From assembly GCA_027422505.1 (NCBI GenBank), contig JAPQWV010000416.1:310001-374000 (forward strand): 64,000 nt of DNA. Reading direction: 5' to 3'. The position numbers and the translations under genes are program-made. The stretch is from Craterostigma plantagineum (Eukaryota > Streptophyta > Magnoliopsida > Lamiales > Linderniaceae). Below, piece by piece: positions 22,703-33,734 of this stretch (positions are counted from its first letter, which is position 1; each line of letters starts with the position of its first letter). A model generated the notes under the pieces. The model saw nothing but the letters and a program-made list of their open reading frames with translations, had not been told where the DNA came from and ran no database searches.

Positions 22703-23404
22703 TCAACCCCCAAACTTGGACTTAATCTCATCAACAACGCTTCCCTCCACCTGAAAGCTCCTGGTAAGAACATCGTCGGGCACAGAAGGGCTCGAACCAA
22801 ACATGTTCGAAGCAACCGAAGCAGAGCCAGGAAGATGGCTGTTGAAGGCCACGAACATCAGCGCCTTACCTTCCCCAACGTTCATCTGAAAGTGGGCCAA
22901 ACCCTTGGGAACGACGAACACATCGCCCGGGCCCAAGACCTTGGAATAGTAGACGTTCTTGGTCGACACGAGCCCGACGAGTACCTTCCCGCGAACCACC
23001 ACGCCCGACTCGGTGGCTCGAGGGTGCCAGTGAGGTGGGTTCAGTCCCTTATCGGGGGCTAAATCGACTCTATTCATGGAGATTCCGAGGGTGTTAAGTC
23101 CTGGGAAAGTCAGCACGTTGCCCTGAGTGACGTGGCTCTTGAAGGGACTGTTTGAGGTGTCTCCCTCTTGGCTTAGGCCGTGGAAGAAGAAGTCGTCCGA
23201 GGTTGCGTTGAGTTCGGGCTTGCATGGGTAGCCGTTGAGGGAGAAAGGAGCCGTTAGGTCGGCGATGCAGAAGTCTTGTAAGGGGTCGGGGTCTGAGGAT
23301 TGGGAAGGGAATGGGAAGGTTGTGATTAGCAGAAGTTGTAGTAAGATTGTGAGAGTGATGTAATGATAGTATGGCGAGTGAGATATTGTTGATGATGAAG
23401 CCAT
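22703..23404 (-). CDS. Germin-like protein (cupin, secreted)
   Basis: Apoplastic single-cupin glycoprotein; relatives have superoxide dismutase or related manganese-dependent activity in the cell wall. Intronless, 233 residues. Signal peptide (ITLTILLQLLLITTFPFPSQ) of about 36 residues, then DPLQDFCIADL and CKPELNATSDDFFFHG, with the paired cysteines of germins. Germin box 1 is NPPHWHPRATESGVVVRGKV, keeping both metal-site histidines and the glutamate. Box 2 is GDVFVVPKGLAHFQMNVGEG, with the third histidine. The C-terminus is VEGSVVDEIKSKFGG. It sits in tandem orientation with the PMEI-like gene, without evident link. Confidence 0.95.
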   Translation of the reverse strand: MASSSTISHSPYYHYITLTILLQLLLITTFPFPSQSSDPDPLQDFCIADLTAPFSLNGYPCKPELNATSDDFFFHGLSQEGDTSNSPFKSHVTQGNVLTFPGLNTLGISMNRVDLAPDKGLNPPHWHPRATESGVVVRGKVLVGLVSTKNVYYSKVLGPGDVFVVPKGLAHFQMNVGEGKALMFVAFNSHLPGSASVASNMFGSSPSVPDDVLTRSFQVEGSVVDEIKSKFGG

Positions 23405-23665
23405 TTTTTGCTTTGAGTTTGGATAGTTAATGAAGCTGTGAGTTGTTATATATACAGGGTAATGATTTTCTTGATTGTCTTTTACTTGTTCGGAGTTTAT
23501 TGCAGGTAACGTGTGATGCGTCTGACTGTGACACGATGATAATTATATTTAATTACTGCTTGGCTTTTGATTTGTGGCCGGAGATCACCATGAGAAGCAG
23601 CTTGAGGGAATAATCATTCAAAAGGTCATAGAAGAAAAACCTACGGCTAAACAAATAATGTGTAA

Positions 23666-24364
23666 GACCATCACCAACAGTCCACCGCAAACGCAAACGC
23701 ATTTTGCAGTAACAGCCATAATTTGCAGTAATTGTTCTCCAACAGTCAACTGCAAACGCAAACGCAAAAGAATATTTCTGTAATATTCCATTTCATACCA
23801 ACTTTTATAACTTTTCATATCATCCCTATATTTTACTACTTTACAAACCAACCACAATATTCTTTTAATTTTGAAGTCATTATTTATACATATTAAAAAC
23901 GTAAAACAAAATATTTATGAAACACAACATAACAATTGAAATATATTGAGATACACGTCGTACAAAGAAAATATAAAAATTATATTTGTGGTCAAAACAA
24001 TGTTTAATTATATTACATGTAATAATATATAAAAAATAATAATAAGATATAAAAAAATTATACATAAAATAAGTGTCAATGTTAAAATAATTATCTATTA
24101 TATCAATATAATCGTAGCATACAATTTTTAAATTCTATAATATATTTTTATATGTTCGATTTAATAATCACTACAAGTAAAGAGTTTATTTGCAATTTTA
24201 AAACATCAAACGCATTTTTGCGTTCAGACGCAAATTTGCGTTTGAAACAGGAGAGAGAACGCAGAAAACGCATTTTGCGTTTGCGTTTGCAGTATTGTTG
24301 GAGCACTTTTACTGCATTTATGCGTTTGCGTTTTGCGGTACTGTTGGAGATAAGGTGGTTGGAC
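23666..24364. mobile_element. PIF/Harbinger-like MITE with GCAAACGCA subterminal repeats
   Basis: A 699-bp non-coding element flanked on both sides by TAA (23663-23665 and 24365-24367), the usual 3-bp target site of this superfamily. Its arms are inverted repeats of about 100 bp. Left: CACCAACAGTCCACCGCAAA, then CGCAAACGCATTTTGCAGTA and TTCTCCAACAGTCAACTGC. Right, in reverse complement: CTCCAACAGTACCGCAAAAC, then GCTCCAACAATACTGCAAAC. Each arm holds several GCAAACGCA units. The core (about 23860-24170) is very A+T-rich. No transposase. Confidence 0.82.
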
Positions 24365-25020
24365 TAAGCTTAGTTGTTGAAGAAGCATGATCAAGTGAAT
24401 GCCATTTTCATTACAAAAACTATTGAATCAAGCTCTCAATGGATCCTTTTAACCAATATCCAAATCGCAGTTTTCATTGACAACCCATGAACAGAAACTT
24501 TCGCTAATACAACATTACAGAAGCAGTTCTCTCAATCAAACACGCCCATCAAAGGGAAAAGAAACGAAATTTGGTATAAAGCATAGACAAAAGCAAGTAA
24601 GATTGATTCAACAGGTGTTTGGTGGACCGGAATAAGATTGATTCAATATGGCTTATGTTGCGACATCTGTTTGGTAATGATATTGTTTCTTCTATCTATA
24701 TATCTATTTGTTTGCCCTTGTAATTGGTTTTGTAATTTGCTTATGCTTATGTTGTTGTTGTTGTAGACATATCCAATGCGGATTTGTTTAGAATATATTT
24801 GTGTGTGTGTGTTGTGTAAAATACTTTTACATTCTTTTCTTATATTTCTCATTCTGGTTTAGAAGAAGACTCTGGTCAGACGTTAAATTGATGTTTATGC
24901 AAACAGCTGGTCTTCCGACCATTAATTCCATCGTGCGGATGCGGTTAGTAATTATATCTGTTGCCTTTGTTACGTATGATGGTATTTTTTGGTTGCATTC
25001 TAACTCCCAATCATCCTCAG

Positions 25021-25188
25021 TGTACTGTGCATCTTGTGTTGAACTTCCAACGGACGACACTTTCAAATGCGTGGAGTGTGGTATCCTTCATTGGAGCTGG
25101 ATCCCTACGGTTTGCGCTAACCTCCACAGTTTCCTGAAAAACCACTTCAAAGAAGAGTATGCTCGCAGAGATGTTTATGTCCCAGCAT
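25021..25188 (+). pseudogene. Isolated a3 exon of unit A1 (Cys-pair block)
   Basis: Acceptor CCTCAG, then YCASCVELPTDDTFKCVECG and ILHWSWIPTVCANLHSF, a C-x2-C..C-x2-C block. The donor that is CAG/GTTCC in other units is CAT/GTTCC here. Without a usable partner it reads on to a stop after CSTST. Probably an exon relic. Confidence 0.5.
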
Positions 25189-25707
25189 GTTCCACTTCCA
25201 CATGATCATTAAACCAGATTATGTGTTTGTGTCTTTTTATATATATGCCATCACTTAAACAAGCATATGTTGTTATGATTATGGCCTTTGACTGCTCCAA
25301 CGGGTGTTTGGTGGACCGGAATAAGATTGATTCAATATGACTTATATTGCGACGGCTGTTTGGTAATGATATTGTTTCTTCTATCTATATATCTATTTGT
25401 TTGCCCTTGTAATTGTTTTGGTAATTTGCTTACGCTTACGTTGTTGTTGTTGTAGACATATCCAATGCGGGTTTGTTTTGAATATATTTGTGTGTGTGTT
25501 GTGCAAAATACTTTTACATTATTTTCTTATATTTCTCATTCTGGTTTAGAAGAAGACTCTGTCCAGACGTTAAATTGATGTTTATGCAAACAGCTGGTCT
25601 TCCGACCATTAATTCCATCGTGCGGATGCGGTTAGTAATTATATCTGTTGCCTTTGTTACATATGATGGTATTTTTTTGTTGCATTCTAACTCCCAATCA
25701 TCCTCAG

Positions 25708-26477
25708 TGTACTGTGCATCTTGTATTGAACTTCCAACAGACAACACTTTCAAATGCATGGAGTGTGGTATCCTTCATTGGAGCTGGATCCCTACGGTTT
25801 GCGCTAACCTCCACAGTTTCCTGGAAAACCACTTCAAAGAAGAGTATGGTCGCAGAGATGTTTATGTCCCAGCAGGTTCCACTTCCACATGATCATTAAA
25901 CCAGATTATGTGTTTGTGTCTTTCTTTTATATATGCCATCACTTAAACAGGCATATGTTGTTATGACTTATGGCCTTTGATTGCTCCAACAGGTGTTTGA
26001 TGGACCGGAATAAGATTGATTCAATATGGCTTATATTGCGACGGCTGTTTGGTAATGATATTGTTTCTTCTATCTATATATTTGTTTGTTTGCCCTTGTA
26101 ATTGTTTTGGTAATTTGCTTACGCTTACGTTGTTGTTGTTGTTTTTGTTGTTGTAGACATATCCAATCGAGGGAGGGTGCTACCAGTGCGTATTGTGCAC
26201 TTCTGAAAACGCACTAGTCTTTTGCTTGAAATGCTACGAAAGATTCCCCATTCCACCCATCTGCCAAAATTCCAACGAGAATGCTGAAGAACACCAATAT
26301 GACGTTCTTCCACCGGTTTTACATCGTGGGGACATACTGAAAGAAGTAGCAGAAATGGTAGCGGATGGTATACTCAATCCCAGAGTAAATGTCCTTGCCC
26401 TTAATGATTACAGGTTCAAACCTGACAAGCCTGACGACAGTGGAAGCGATGGTGGAAACCACGGTGGAAGCGACTGA
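25708..26477 (+). pseudogene. ZZ-type zinc-finger gene copy 1 (A2 to B1), nonsense in middle exon
   Basis: Three exons fit in phase. a3 25708-25875 encodes YCASCIELPTDNTFKCMECG and a helix to VPAG. b1 25993-26051 encodes IRLIQYGLYCDGCL. b2 26157-26477 encodes TYPIEGGCYQCVLCTSENAL, VFCLKCYERFPIPPICQ and an acidic tail. The join YCDGCL + TYPIEGGCYQC + VLC..CLKCYE matches the ZZ-finger pattern (CDGC..PI.G..Y.C..C....C..CYE). In b1 the codon after GTT is TGA (25998-26000) where other units have TGG, so the spliced product would stop before the finger. Upstream exons could not be assigned. A start inside b2 would give a fragment without the first cysteine pair. Confidence 0.6.
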
Positions 26478-26663
26478 CCAAGAACCGTTGTTCTTGTATT
26501 CAATGATGCACGAAATGGGGATGATTGAATTGATTGGCATGCTGGTTATGAGTTGGTATGACATCTACATGCTATTGCTGCCACGACGAAACTAAGGCTA
26601 GTTTTGATTCTACGTGCCATTTTTAAGTTGTTGATCGATGAACCTGTGTTGATCGATCCTCAG

Positions 26664-26831
26664 TGTACTGTGCATCTTGTGTTGAACTTCCAACAGACAA
26701 CACTTTTAAATGCGTGGAGTGTGGTATCCTTCATTGGAGCTGGATCCCTACGGTTTGCGCTAACCTCCACAGTTTCCTGGAAAACCACTTCAAAGAAGAG
26801 TATGGTCGCAGAGATGTTTATGTCCAAGCAG
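26664..26831 (+). pseudogene. a3 exon fused to the end of unit B1
   Basis: Same 168-nt exon as in the A units (acceptor GATCCTCAG, donor AAGCAG/GTTCC), placed directly after B1 by the unit fusion. It could splice in phase to the CDGC exon of A3 (26947-27005), whose ZZ remainder (b2) is missing. Confidence 0.5.
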
Positions 26832-27349
26832 GTTCCACTTCCACATGATCATTAAACCAGATTATGGTTTGTGTCTTTCTTTTATATATGCATCACTTAA
26901 ACAAGCATATGTTGTTATGACTTATGGCCTTTGACTGCTCCAACAGGTGTTTGGTGGACCGGAATAAGATTGATTCAATATGGCTTATATTGTGACGGCT
27001 GTTTGGTAATGATATTGTTTCTTCTATCTATATATCTGTTTGTTTGCCCTTGTAATTGTTTTGGTAATTTGCTTACGCTTACGTTGTTGTTGTTGTAGAC
27101 ATATCCAACGCGGGTTTGTTTTGAATATATTTGTGTGTGTGTTGTGTAAAATACTTTTACATTATTTTCTTATATTACTCATTCTGGTTTAGAAGAAGAC
27201 TCTGTCCAGACGTTAAATTGATGTTTATGCAAACAGCTGGTCTTCCGACCATTAATTCCATCGTGCGGATGCGGTTAGTAATTATATCTGTTGCCTTTGT
27301 TACATATGATGGTATTTTTTGTTGCATTCTAACTCCCAATCATCCTCAG

Positions 27350-28200
27350 TGTACTGTGCATCTTGTGTTGAACTTCCAACAGACAACACTTTCAAATGCG
27401 TGGAGTGTGGTATCCTTCATTGGAGCTGGATCCCTACGGTTTGCGCTAACCTCCACAGTTTCCTGGAAAACCACTTCAAAGAGGAGTATGGTCGCAGATA
27501 TGTTTATGTCCCAGCAGGTTCCACTTCCACATGATCATTAAACCAGATTATGTGTTTGTGTCTTTCTTTTATATATGCCATCACTTAAACAAGCATATGT
27601 TGTTATGACTTATGGCCTTTGATTGCTCCAACAGGTGTTTGGTGGACCGGAATAAGATTGATTCAATATGGCTTATATTGCGACAGCTGTTTGCTAATGA
27701 TATTGTTTCTTCTATCTATATATTTGTTTGTTTGCCCTTGTAATTGTTTTGGTAATTTGCTTACGCTTACGTTGTTGTTGTTGTTGTTTTTGTTGTTGTA
27801 GACATATCCAATCGAGGGAGAGTGCTACCAGTACGTATTGTGCACTTCTGAAAACGCACTAGTCTTTTGCTTGAAATGCTACGAAAGATTCCCCATTCCA
27901 CCCATCTGCCAAAATTCCAACGAGAATGCTGAAGAACACCAATATGACGTTCTTCCACCGGTTTTACATCGTGGGGATATACTGAAAGAAGTAGCAGAAA
28001 TGGTAGCGGATGGTATACTCAATCCCATAGTAAATGTCTTTGCCCTTAATGATTACGGGTTCAAACCTGACAAGCCTGACGAAAGTGGAAGCGATGGTGG
28101 AAACCACGGTGGAAGACCAAGAACCGTGGTTCTTGTATTCAATGATGCACGAAATGGGGATGATCGAATTGACTGGCATGCTGGTTATGAGTTGGTATGA
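27350..28200 (+). pseudogene. ZZ-type zinc-finger gene copy 2 (A3 to B2), donor site lost
   Basis: a3 27350-27517, b1 27635-27693 and b2 27802-28200 mirror copy 1. In b1 the TGG codon is intact, but the donor after TGT-TTG is CTAATG instead of GTAATG (27694), and the CDGC pair is CDSC. Without splicing the frame runs into a hydrophobic stretch and stops at about 27801. b2 is longer than in copy 1 because a 6-bp insertion that creates a stop in copy 1 (AGCGACTGA) is absent. The tail continues RTVVLVFNDARNGDDRIDWH. The exon set looks inactive unless another donor is used. Confidence 0.6.
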
Positions 28201-28300
28201 CATCTACATGCTATTGCTGCCACGACGAAACTAAGGCTAGTTTTTGATTCTACGTGCCATTTTTACGTTGTTGATCGATGAACCTGTGTTGAATGTTGCA

Positions 28301-29039
28301 ATTGTTAGCAGAAAAATGAATGCTATGTGATTCCTTTCCTTCAATGATTGGTTGCTTGCTAGGTTCATCATGTGGAAATTTCCTCTAGCATAAATAAAAT
28401 CTATAAATAGCCCCCATTTGAGATTATCACTCGATGATGTTTTCACATTTCAGCGAAGGTAATATTATTCATTACAATGTTAGTTTAATTGGGGGATTAG
28501 CCTCTTTTAATTTATTCCACTATGCCTCCTGCCCGACCTTAAAATTTCAAGAAAATTAGATTTCTGGTTGAGCGTCCAAAGAAAAGACATGAAAAAAAAT
28601 GTTGTCATTGTTCGAAGACAATTCATAGGTTAGAGGAAGAAATTAATTAACAATGGACTTCCTGCTTTTCTTAATCAACACAAGTAACGAAAATTCTGCA
28701 TCCATTACAGAAAACCATTGGATCACATACTCAGTTTATCTCAACATCCAAATCTTAGTTTTCATTGACAAAATAGATATTGTACAGACAGATACAGAGT
28801 CCTTTACCTATATTACATCCCTCGGTCCTCTTCCCATCCCTGCAGTTTCACATATATATGACCAAAATCAGAATGAAAATAATCTATAGCAAGGCTTAAA
28901 TATCCAATCAAATGGTCTGCTTGCTGATAATTTACACCACTTCAGCTTCTTCCGAAAGTGCATCCCAAAAAAAAATATCATGATTTGGCACCTCACATGA
29001 TAGAAAAATTGGAGGTTGGGTTTGGCTAAGCAGTTGAGA
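28301..29039. other. Intergenic DNA between the ZZ array and the FAM135 gene end
   Basis: No gene. A stretch at about 28700-28770 (CCAAATCTTAGTTTTCATTG) resembles 24450-24480 (CCAAATCGCAGTTTTCATTG) on the other side of the array. Confidence 0.5.
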
Positions 29040-32000
29040 TTAACGGAACAAATCTGGGAAAGACCACATTATGAACCGTGCAAAGACGTCTGTTTCCAAG
29101 AACTCAATGTGGGCGGCTCGTCCGATCATGGTGTTAAGGTTCCTTCCTTGTAAGGACATGTTGAAGTTGACGTCGCACCTCATGAACACCCTCGGCTCTG
29201 ACGAAGGGGCTCGTATTTGGTCCAAGCAGTCGTTGAGCATTTCGAGGAAGATTTTGCCCTTCTTTGAGTAGTCGCCAGAAGATGCTGGAGACATTTCGAT
29301 TCTAGCAGAATGGTATGGGACGTAGCCATCCTTCGAGGGATTGAAAAAGTGGGAAGAAAATCAATTTTCTTGAGTTTGATGCAATGAAAATATGGATGGT
29401 TTATTAACCTACGAGACTGGGAAGAAGGAAAAGGGTTTATTACCTGCGGTGAAGATAGCAGGACGATGTTCTTGAAGTGTTCCAAAGTCTTTTGCTGCAA
29501 ACGAAGGAGTAATATTGAAGATAATTAATACATCAAGACTCTGAGAAACTGCTGTACTGATGTGTTAGAGAAACAGTTCGACTTTATACTTACCTTACAC
29601 AGTTTGTATAAGAATGTGTTTTGGAGGTCGGGATCGTCGGTGAAAGTCAGCTGATGAATACACGGAGTGCCCTTGAACTTCTTTAAGAGCCATAGGCCTC
29701 CATTAAAGAGAGAATTCGAGCTGTAAAGATAACCTAAATGTGGCCCTGAAACCGACAGATACGTATGGAGGAATCGCAGATACGGCTCCATAATGCTATC
29801 TGCATTAGAAGATAAAAAAATTGATAACGACTTAAACTAAAAGTGAAAAAGAAAAAAGAGAGAAATCGTCGATCACTTGGTAATTGGCAATGAACCTGTT
29901 AGGGCAGTTCGTAGAATGATATTGCCAATCGAATGCCCAACAAAGCTAAGCTTAATGGTGCTTAGATTTCCAGACCTCGAAGCCTTGTCCATTTTCTTTT
30001 TGACAAAGGATACAACTTCTTGCGCCAGCCTATGTCCCATTTCTCGAAAATCTCCCGACGTTTTATCTTCGTTGGCTTCTGACATTAGAAATTCGGCCTT
30101 TGGGTCTATCAAAAGCCATTGATTTCGTACGAGCCGCAGATCAAGATGATGTCCCTGCACATATGGTAAGAATATAAAGTCTTCTATACCTGACGAAATA
30201 ACTAAGTCTTGATCTACTCTCCATTTTTTGAAGTAATAAATATGCAACTTTTTCATGACCCATATCAGCTTGGTAACTAAATCAACACACAACAGATAAA
30301 GCGCATATAAACATCATTTCTCATATAGGTCCAAACATGAAAGCCATTCTAGGAAAGAGAAAAATCAGGACAGAAACAGAGAGATGTTTAACTACAGTTA
30401 AATTCCAGTTATTAACTTGGTTTGCTTGTGATGCGCAAGAGGCGTAAAATAAATATTACAACTAACTAAACGATCTAACACACATCATAGGACTTGCCTG
30501 AAAACCGTGAACAAAAACAACAATTTTCAGGACACGACCATTCTGACGACCAGATTGATTGCGAGCACTCGAGCCATTTGCGCTTTTTTGGTCCATTTCG
30601 TTGAAATAAGAGTTTCCACTGCTTGAACGAACGGGCGCATTGGTAACTCTTTCTACAATTACAACAGGGATGCGCGATGGGTCGCCAAATATGTGCAAGT
30701 CTTGAATAGACTGATTGTTGATCTGCATTGAAGCGATAAATAAGGTGATGAAATTCTCCTCCAAGAAAGAGAGAGAACATGCGAACGAACGTAGCTTCTT
30801 CTTAAGGGAACTCACCCTCATTTGTGCGATACTTCGCCTATGAAGCTCAGCTCGAGTAGCTGCAGTTTGCGCAGGCTATAAATTGAAAAAAGGGGAGAAA
30901 AACATAAAGTTGACTTTGTGGCAGAATAGAAATAATGAACCAGAAAGAAAAAGAAGTGAACTTGTCTAACTTACATCTCCATTTAACTTCCGTAATACAG
31001 GCGCTCTACCATGGAGTCCATGGTAAGAGGAATCGTTCACCACACTGCTTATATATTGGTGAGGCATGTCGGCCTTAGTGTGAACCATCCAAATTGACCA
31101 TTCAGCTTTCCTATCTACTGCCCACTGATCATGAAGAAACTCAAGAATCTTCTTTGTGTTGGCCCTGAAAAGAATTGTGACCAGTTTCTCACGCTTTTAT
31201 TTAGAAATTTTACCCGAACTCAGCTAAGACGGAAATGTTTCAACAAGTAGGGAAACATAACAAACCTGTGAAAACTTAGAAATGTACTCCACAAGTGAAA
31301 AAGTCGATCGCCGATAGCATCAAATGACTTTTGAAGCTTATCCTCAGAAACTTCAGTTTCATTCGTTTCCTTTTCTAGACTTTGAGTTACATCTTGCAAA
31401 TCAACTGATTGATTGATAGCCTTCCCAAGTTTGTCAAACTCTCCCGCAAGAATGTCACGAGCACTTGATAATGCTTTAAGCATAATCTGTTAACAATAAC
31501 AACGAATCAGAAGGAGGTACAGGGATGCCATGGATGCAAAGACTTCTGCTATCACCTAAATGAGCTTCTACAATTTGATATGAATCACCCTAAGCTGCAA
31601 TTATGTAATTGAGTATCAAACCACTGATTCGGTTTGTGACAATTGTCAATCACATCAATCTGAATGAAAAAAATTCACACGAATCAAGCAGTGCGCTTCA
31701 TTGTAATCTAGAAAAGGTAACTGCATAGTGATCTGTTACATTAACAATTAAAAAAGAAACAAAAAAGGAAAAACAACTAGGCTCCATCCGTCAAGATCAT
31801 AATCAGAAGGAGGATAATTGATTGTGACCCAGGCATCTGAAAAAAAAAAGCATACTTGTTTCTGATTCTCATCGTCGACAGCAGTTCCATTGGCTCTTGG
31901 GACACTGGAAAAAAGTGCATATATGTGTCACCTCAACTAAAAAAAAACTTGTAAAATAAGCATAGAAGAGAAGATGATCAATTTTGGCATATATGGAATG

Positions 32001-33734
32001 GGTGACACCATGAGGAAGTAACAACTGCAACATTTTTCAGAATTATATTGTCAACAATTATACTTCTTATATTCTTCCATTATGGCCTTATATAAACTCA
32101 CTGTGCCGTATGGAAAGTCTTCACTCTTATATGCATATATGTGGAAAATCGAAAATGTAGCAAGAATTGTGCAAGATAGAAATAAAAGCTACCTAGAGAA
32201 TTGGGCGCACTCACTAGAATCTCGTGCTTACTTATAATACAGCAGTATCCATGCATATATATGCTCCATTTGTCACAAAAGAAAGGAAGTTCCAACAAAC
32301 CTTAGTGTCGGCAGGGAAGACGTGTATATCCCACTTTTCAGCATAGTGGCATGTATACTTGTATCTACTAACACCGCATGGAAAGCATCAAAATGAACTG
32401 GACAATAAGCATGCAATCCCAAAAGAGCTTTCGGGGGAAGTCGAAATTCGTGGACGGCGGCAGGGCTTTCATTCAAACAAGCCTGAATATTATACCTACA
32501 GAGACATACTAAAGGCTAAGTTAAAGTAAAGAATTTTGGTCCATCAGGTAACGAATTCAAACTCGGACAATAAACATAGCTAAGAGAAAAATAATAAAAC
32601 AGTTAGCCGTGTATTAGTTCACAAGACAAAAGAAAAATTACACAGATTATTCTTTTTACCTGTTCTCGAGGACAGGAGTGTATAGAAGTTCAAACTTCAA
32701 CATAACAGCCGAGTTGGGTGGACCCTGGTGAATTTCAACACCGCAATCAGAGTCATGATAAAAGTCGCATAACATTAACATTTAAAATCTGCGTCTTAAA
32801 ATATTTTATGACATTGCCCATGACAATTTCATGGTTCTCAAGCAAAATAGTTGGATCAAAAAAGCGTTGCAGTTGCACAAGGCAAAGATTTCGTGGGATT
32901 AACTTCAAGGCAGTTGTTACAGAAAATACTACAAATGACAAGAACACAAGAGCACATTCTCGTATCCACAAAAGATGAAAAAGAGCAAAATACTACCTCA
33001 GAGTCACCAAGAGGCAAGTTGAAAGAAACCATCATCGAGAGAAGGATATCTTGTCTTGCATATCTAATCCGAAATGGCTGCGTAGAAAAGCTGTGATCTG
33101 TGTCATCAATTCTCCAAACTCCATATATGTCATCACACCCCAAGTCAGGAGCTGTTCACAAAGTTCAATTAATCAGCGAAAGTATCATCGGAATTTTAAC
33201 TCTACCAAGTACCGGCTATATCAAAACATTCCTTTTTCCCAAGCATACAATAAACCCTCATATTCTTTGCCGCAATACCTTCATATTGAACAACTCTGGC
33301 GGGAGTGGGCAAGGGCCGACCTTCATTGTCCTCCCACCTCATCGATATCTTCAACTGATACCATCGAACACAAGCGTGTAAACAAAAAGAACATCAAAAC
33401 TTAATCAAAACAAAAACCCATCAGCCAAAACCACAAAAAAAAAAGTCTTCTCGTTCATTAAAAAAATATCAACCAACCCCTGCTGAAACAAGTCAAGATT
33501 GTGGAATCGATGAACGTAGATTGCTATCTCATGCACGGCCTCCAACATGGGCCGTCTAATCGCAATTTCCTTAGTCTCTCCCACAGTACTGTGCAGCTGA
33601 GCAATTTTAGCTTTAAAGTCGAAATTTTTCACACCAGGGTTTTCCAATCTTCGCTTGGGGCTCACAGCTGAAGAAGATTTGTTGTTGTTAAACCCAGTAA
33701 TCATCCATCTCAGGCGCTGGAAAAAAACAGACAT
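29040..33734 (-). CDS. FAM135-like putative serine esterase/lipase
   Basis: Alpha/beta-hydrolase of the FAM135 family (DUF3657 N-terminal domain plus DUF676 lipase-like domain); substrate unknown. Fourteen exons: 33478-33734, 33279-33364, 32997-33151, 32660-32724, 32301-32495, 31856-31904, 31266-31486, 30975-31164, 30816-30875, 30498-30722, 29896-30154, 29594-29799, 29444-29494 and 29040-29330 (2310 nt, 769 residues; relatives are near 800). N-terminal landmarks: EIAIYVHRFHNLDLFQQG, YGVWRIDDTDHSFSTQPFRI and LLGLHAYCPVHFDAFHAVLV. The esterase part has VVFVHGFQ, GHHLDLRLVRNQWLL, the nucleophile motif SFVGHSIGN, LSSPQDGYVPYHSARIE and a C-terminal ETDVFARFIMWSFPDLFR. Oddities: the intron after VHGFQ has a GC donor, and the acceptor before WYQLKISMRWED lacks AG (see findings). 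A gene is certain; exon edges are inferred. Confidence 0.92.

Larger units (their letters stand above)
24612..28300 (+). repeat. Modular tandem array A-A-B-A-B of a ZZ-finger exon family
   Basis: Five direct units each begin with GTGTTTGGTGGACCGGAATA or a close variant: A1 24612-25300, A2 25301-25989, B1 25990-26943, A3 26944-27631 and B2 27632 to about 28300. A units are about 689 bp. B1 is longer because its 3' part is fused to the tail of an A unit at ATCCTCAGTGTACTG (about 26656). A-A identity is very high, with scattered substitutions, so duplication by unequal exchange is recent. The units carry exon-like blocks: a3 (Cys-pair block), a1/b1 (CDGC block) and b2 (rest of a ZZ finger plus tail). 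Confidence 0.88.

Noticed and set aside
24801..27541. 134-136 codon frames beginning MCVCC in the A units
   Set aside because: They run through sequence that contains likely splice sites; the conserved Cys blocks fit the a3-b1-b2 exon reading better, although coding use of this segment cannot be excluded.
24612..28300. Array read as a DC1 (C1-like, His/Cys-rich) domain gene
   Set aside because: The block lacks the His-Cys order of DC1 domains, whereas CDGC..PI.G..Y.C..C..C..CYE follows the ZZ pattern.
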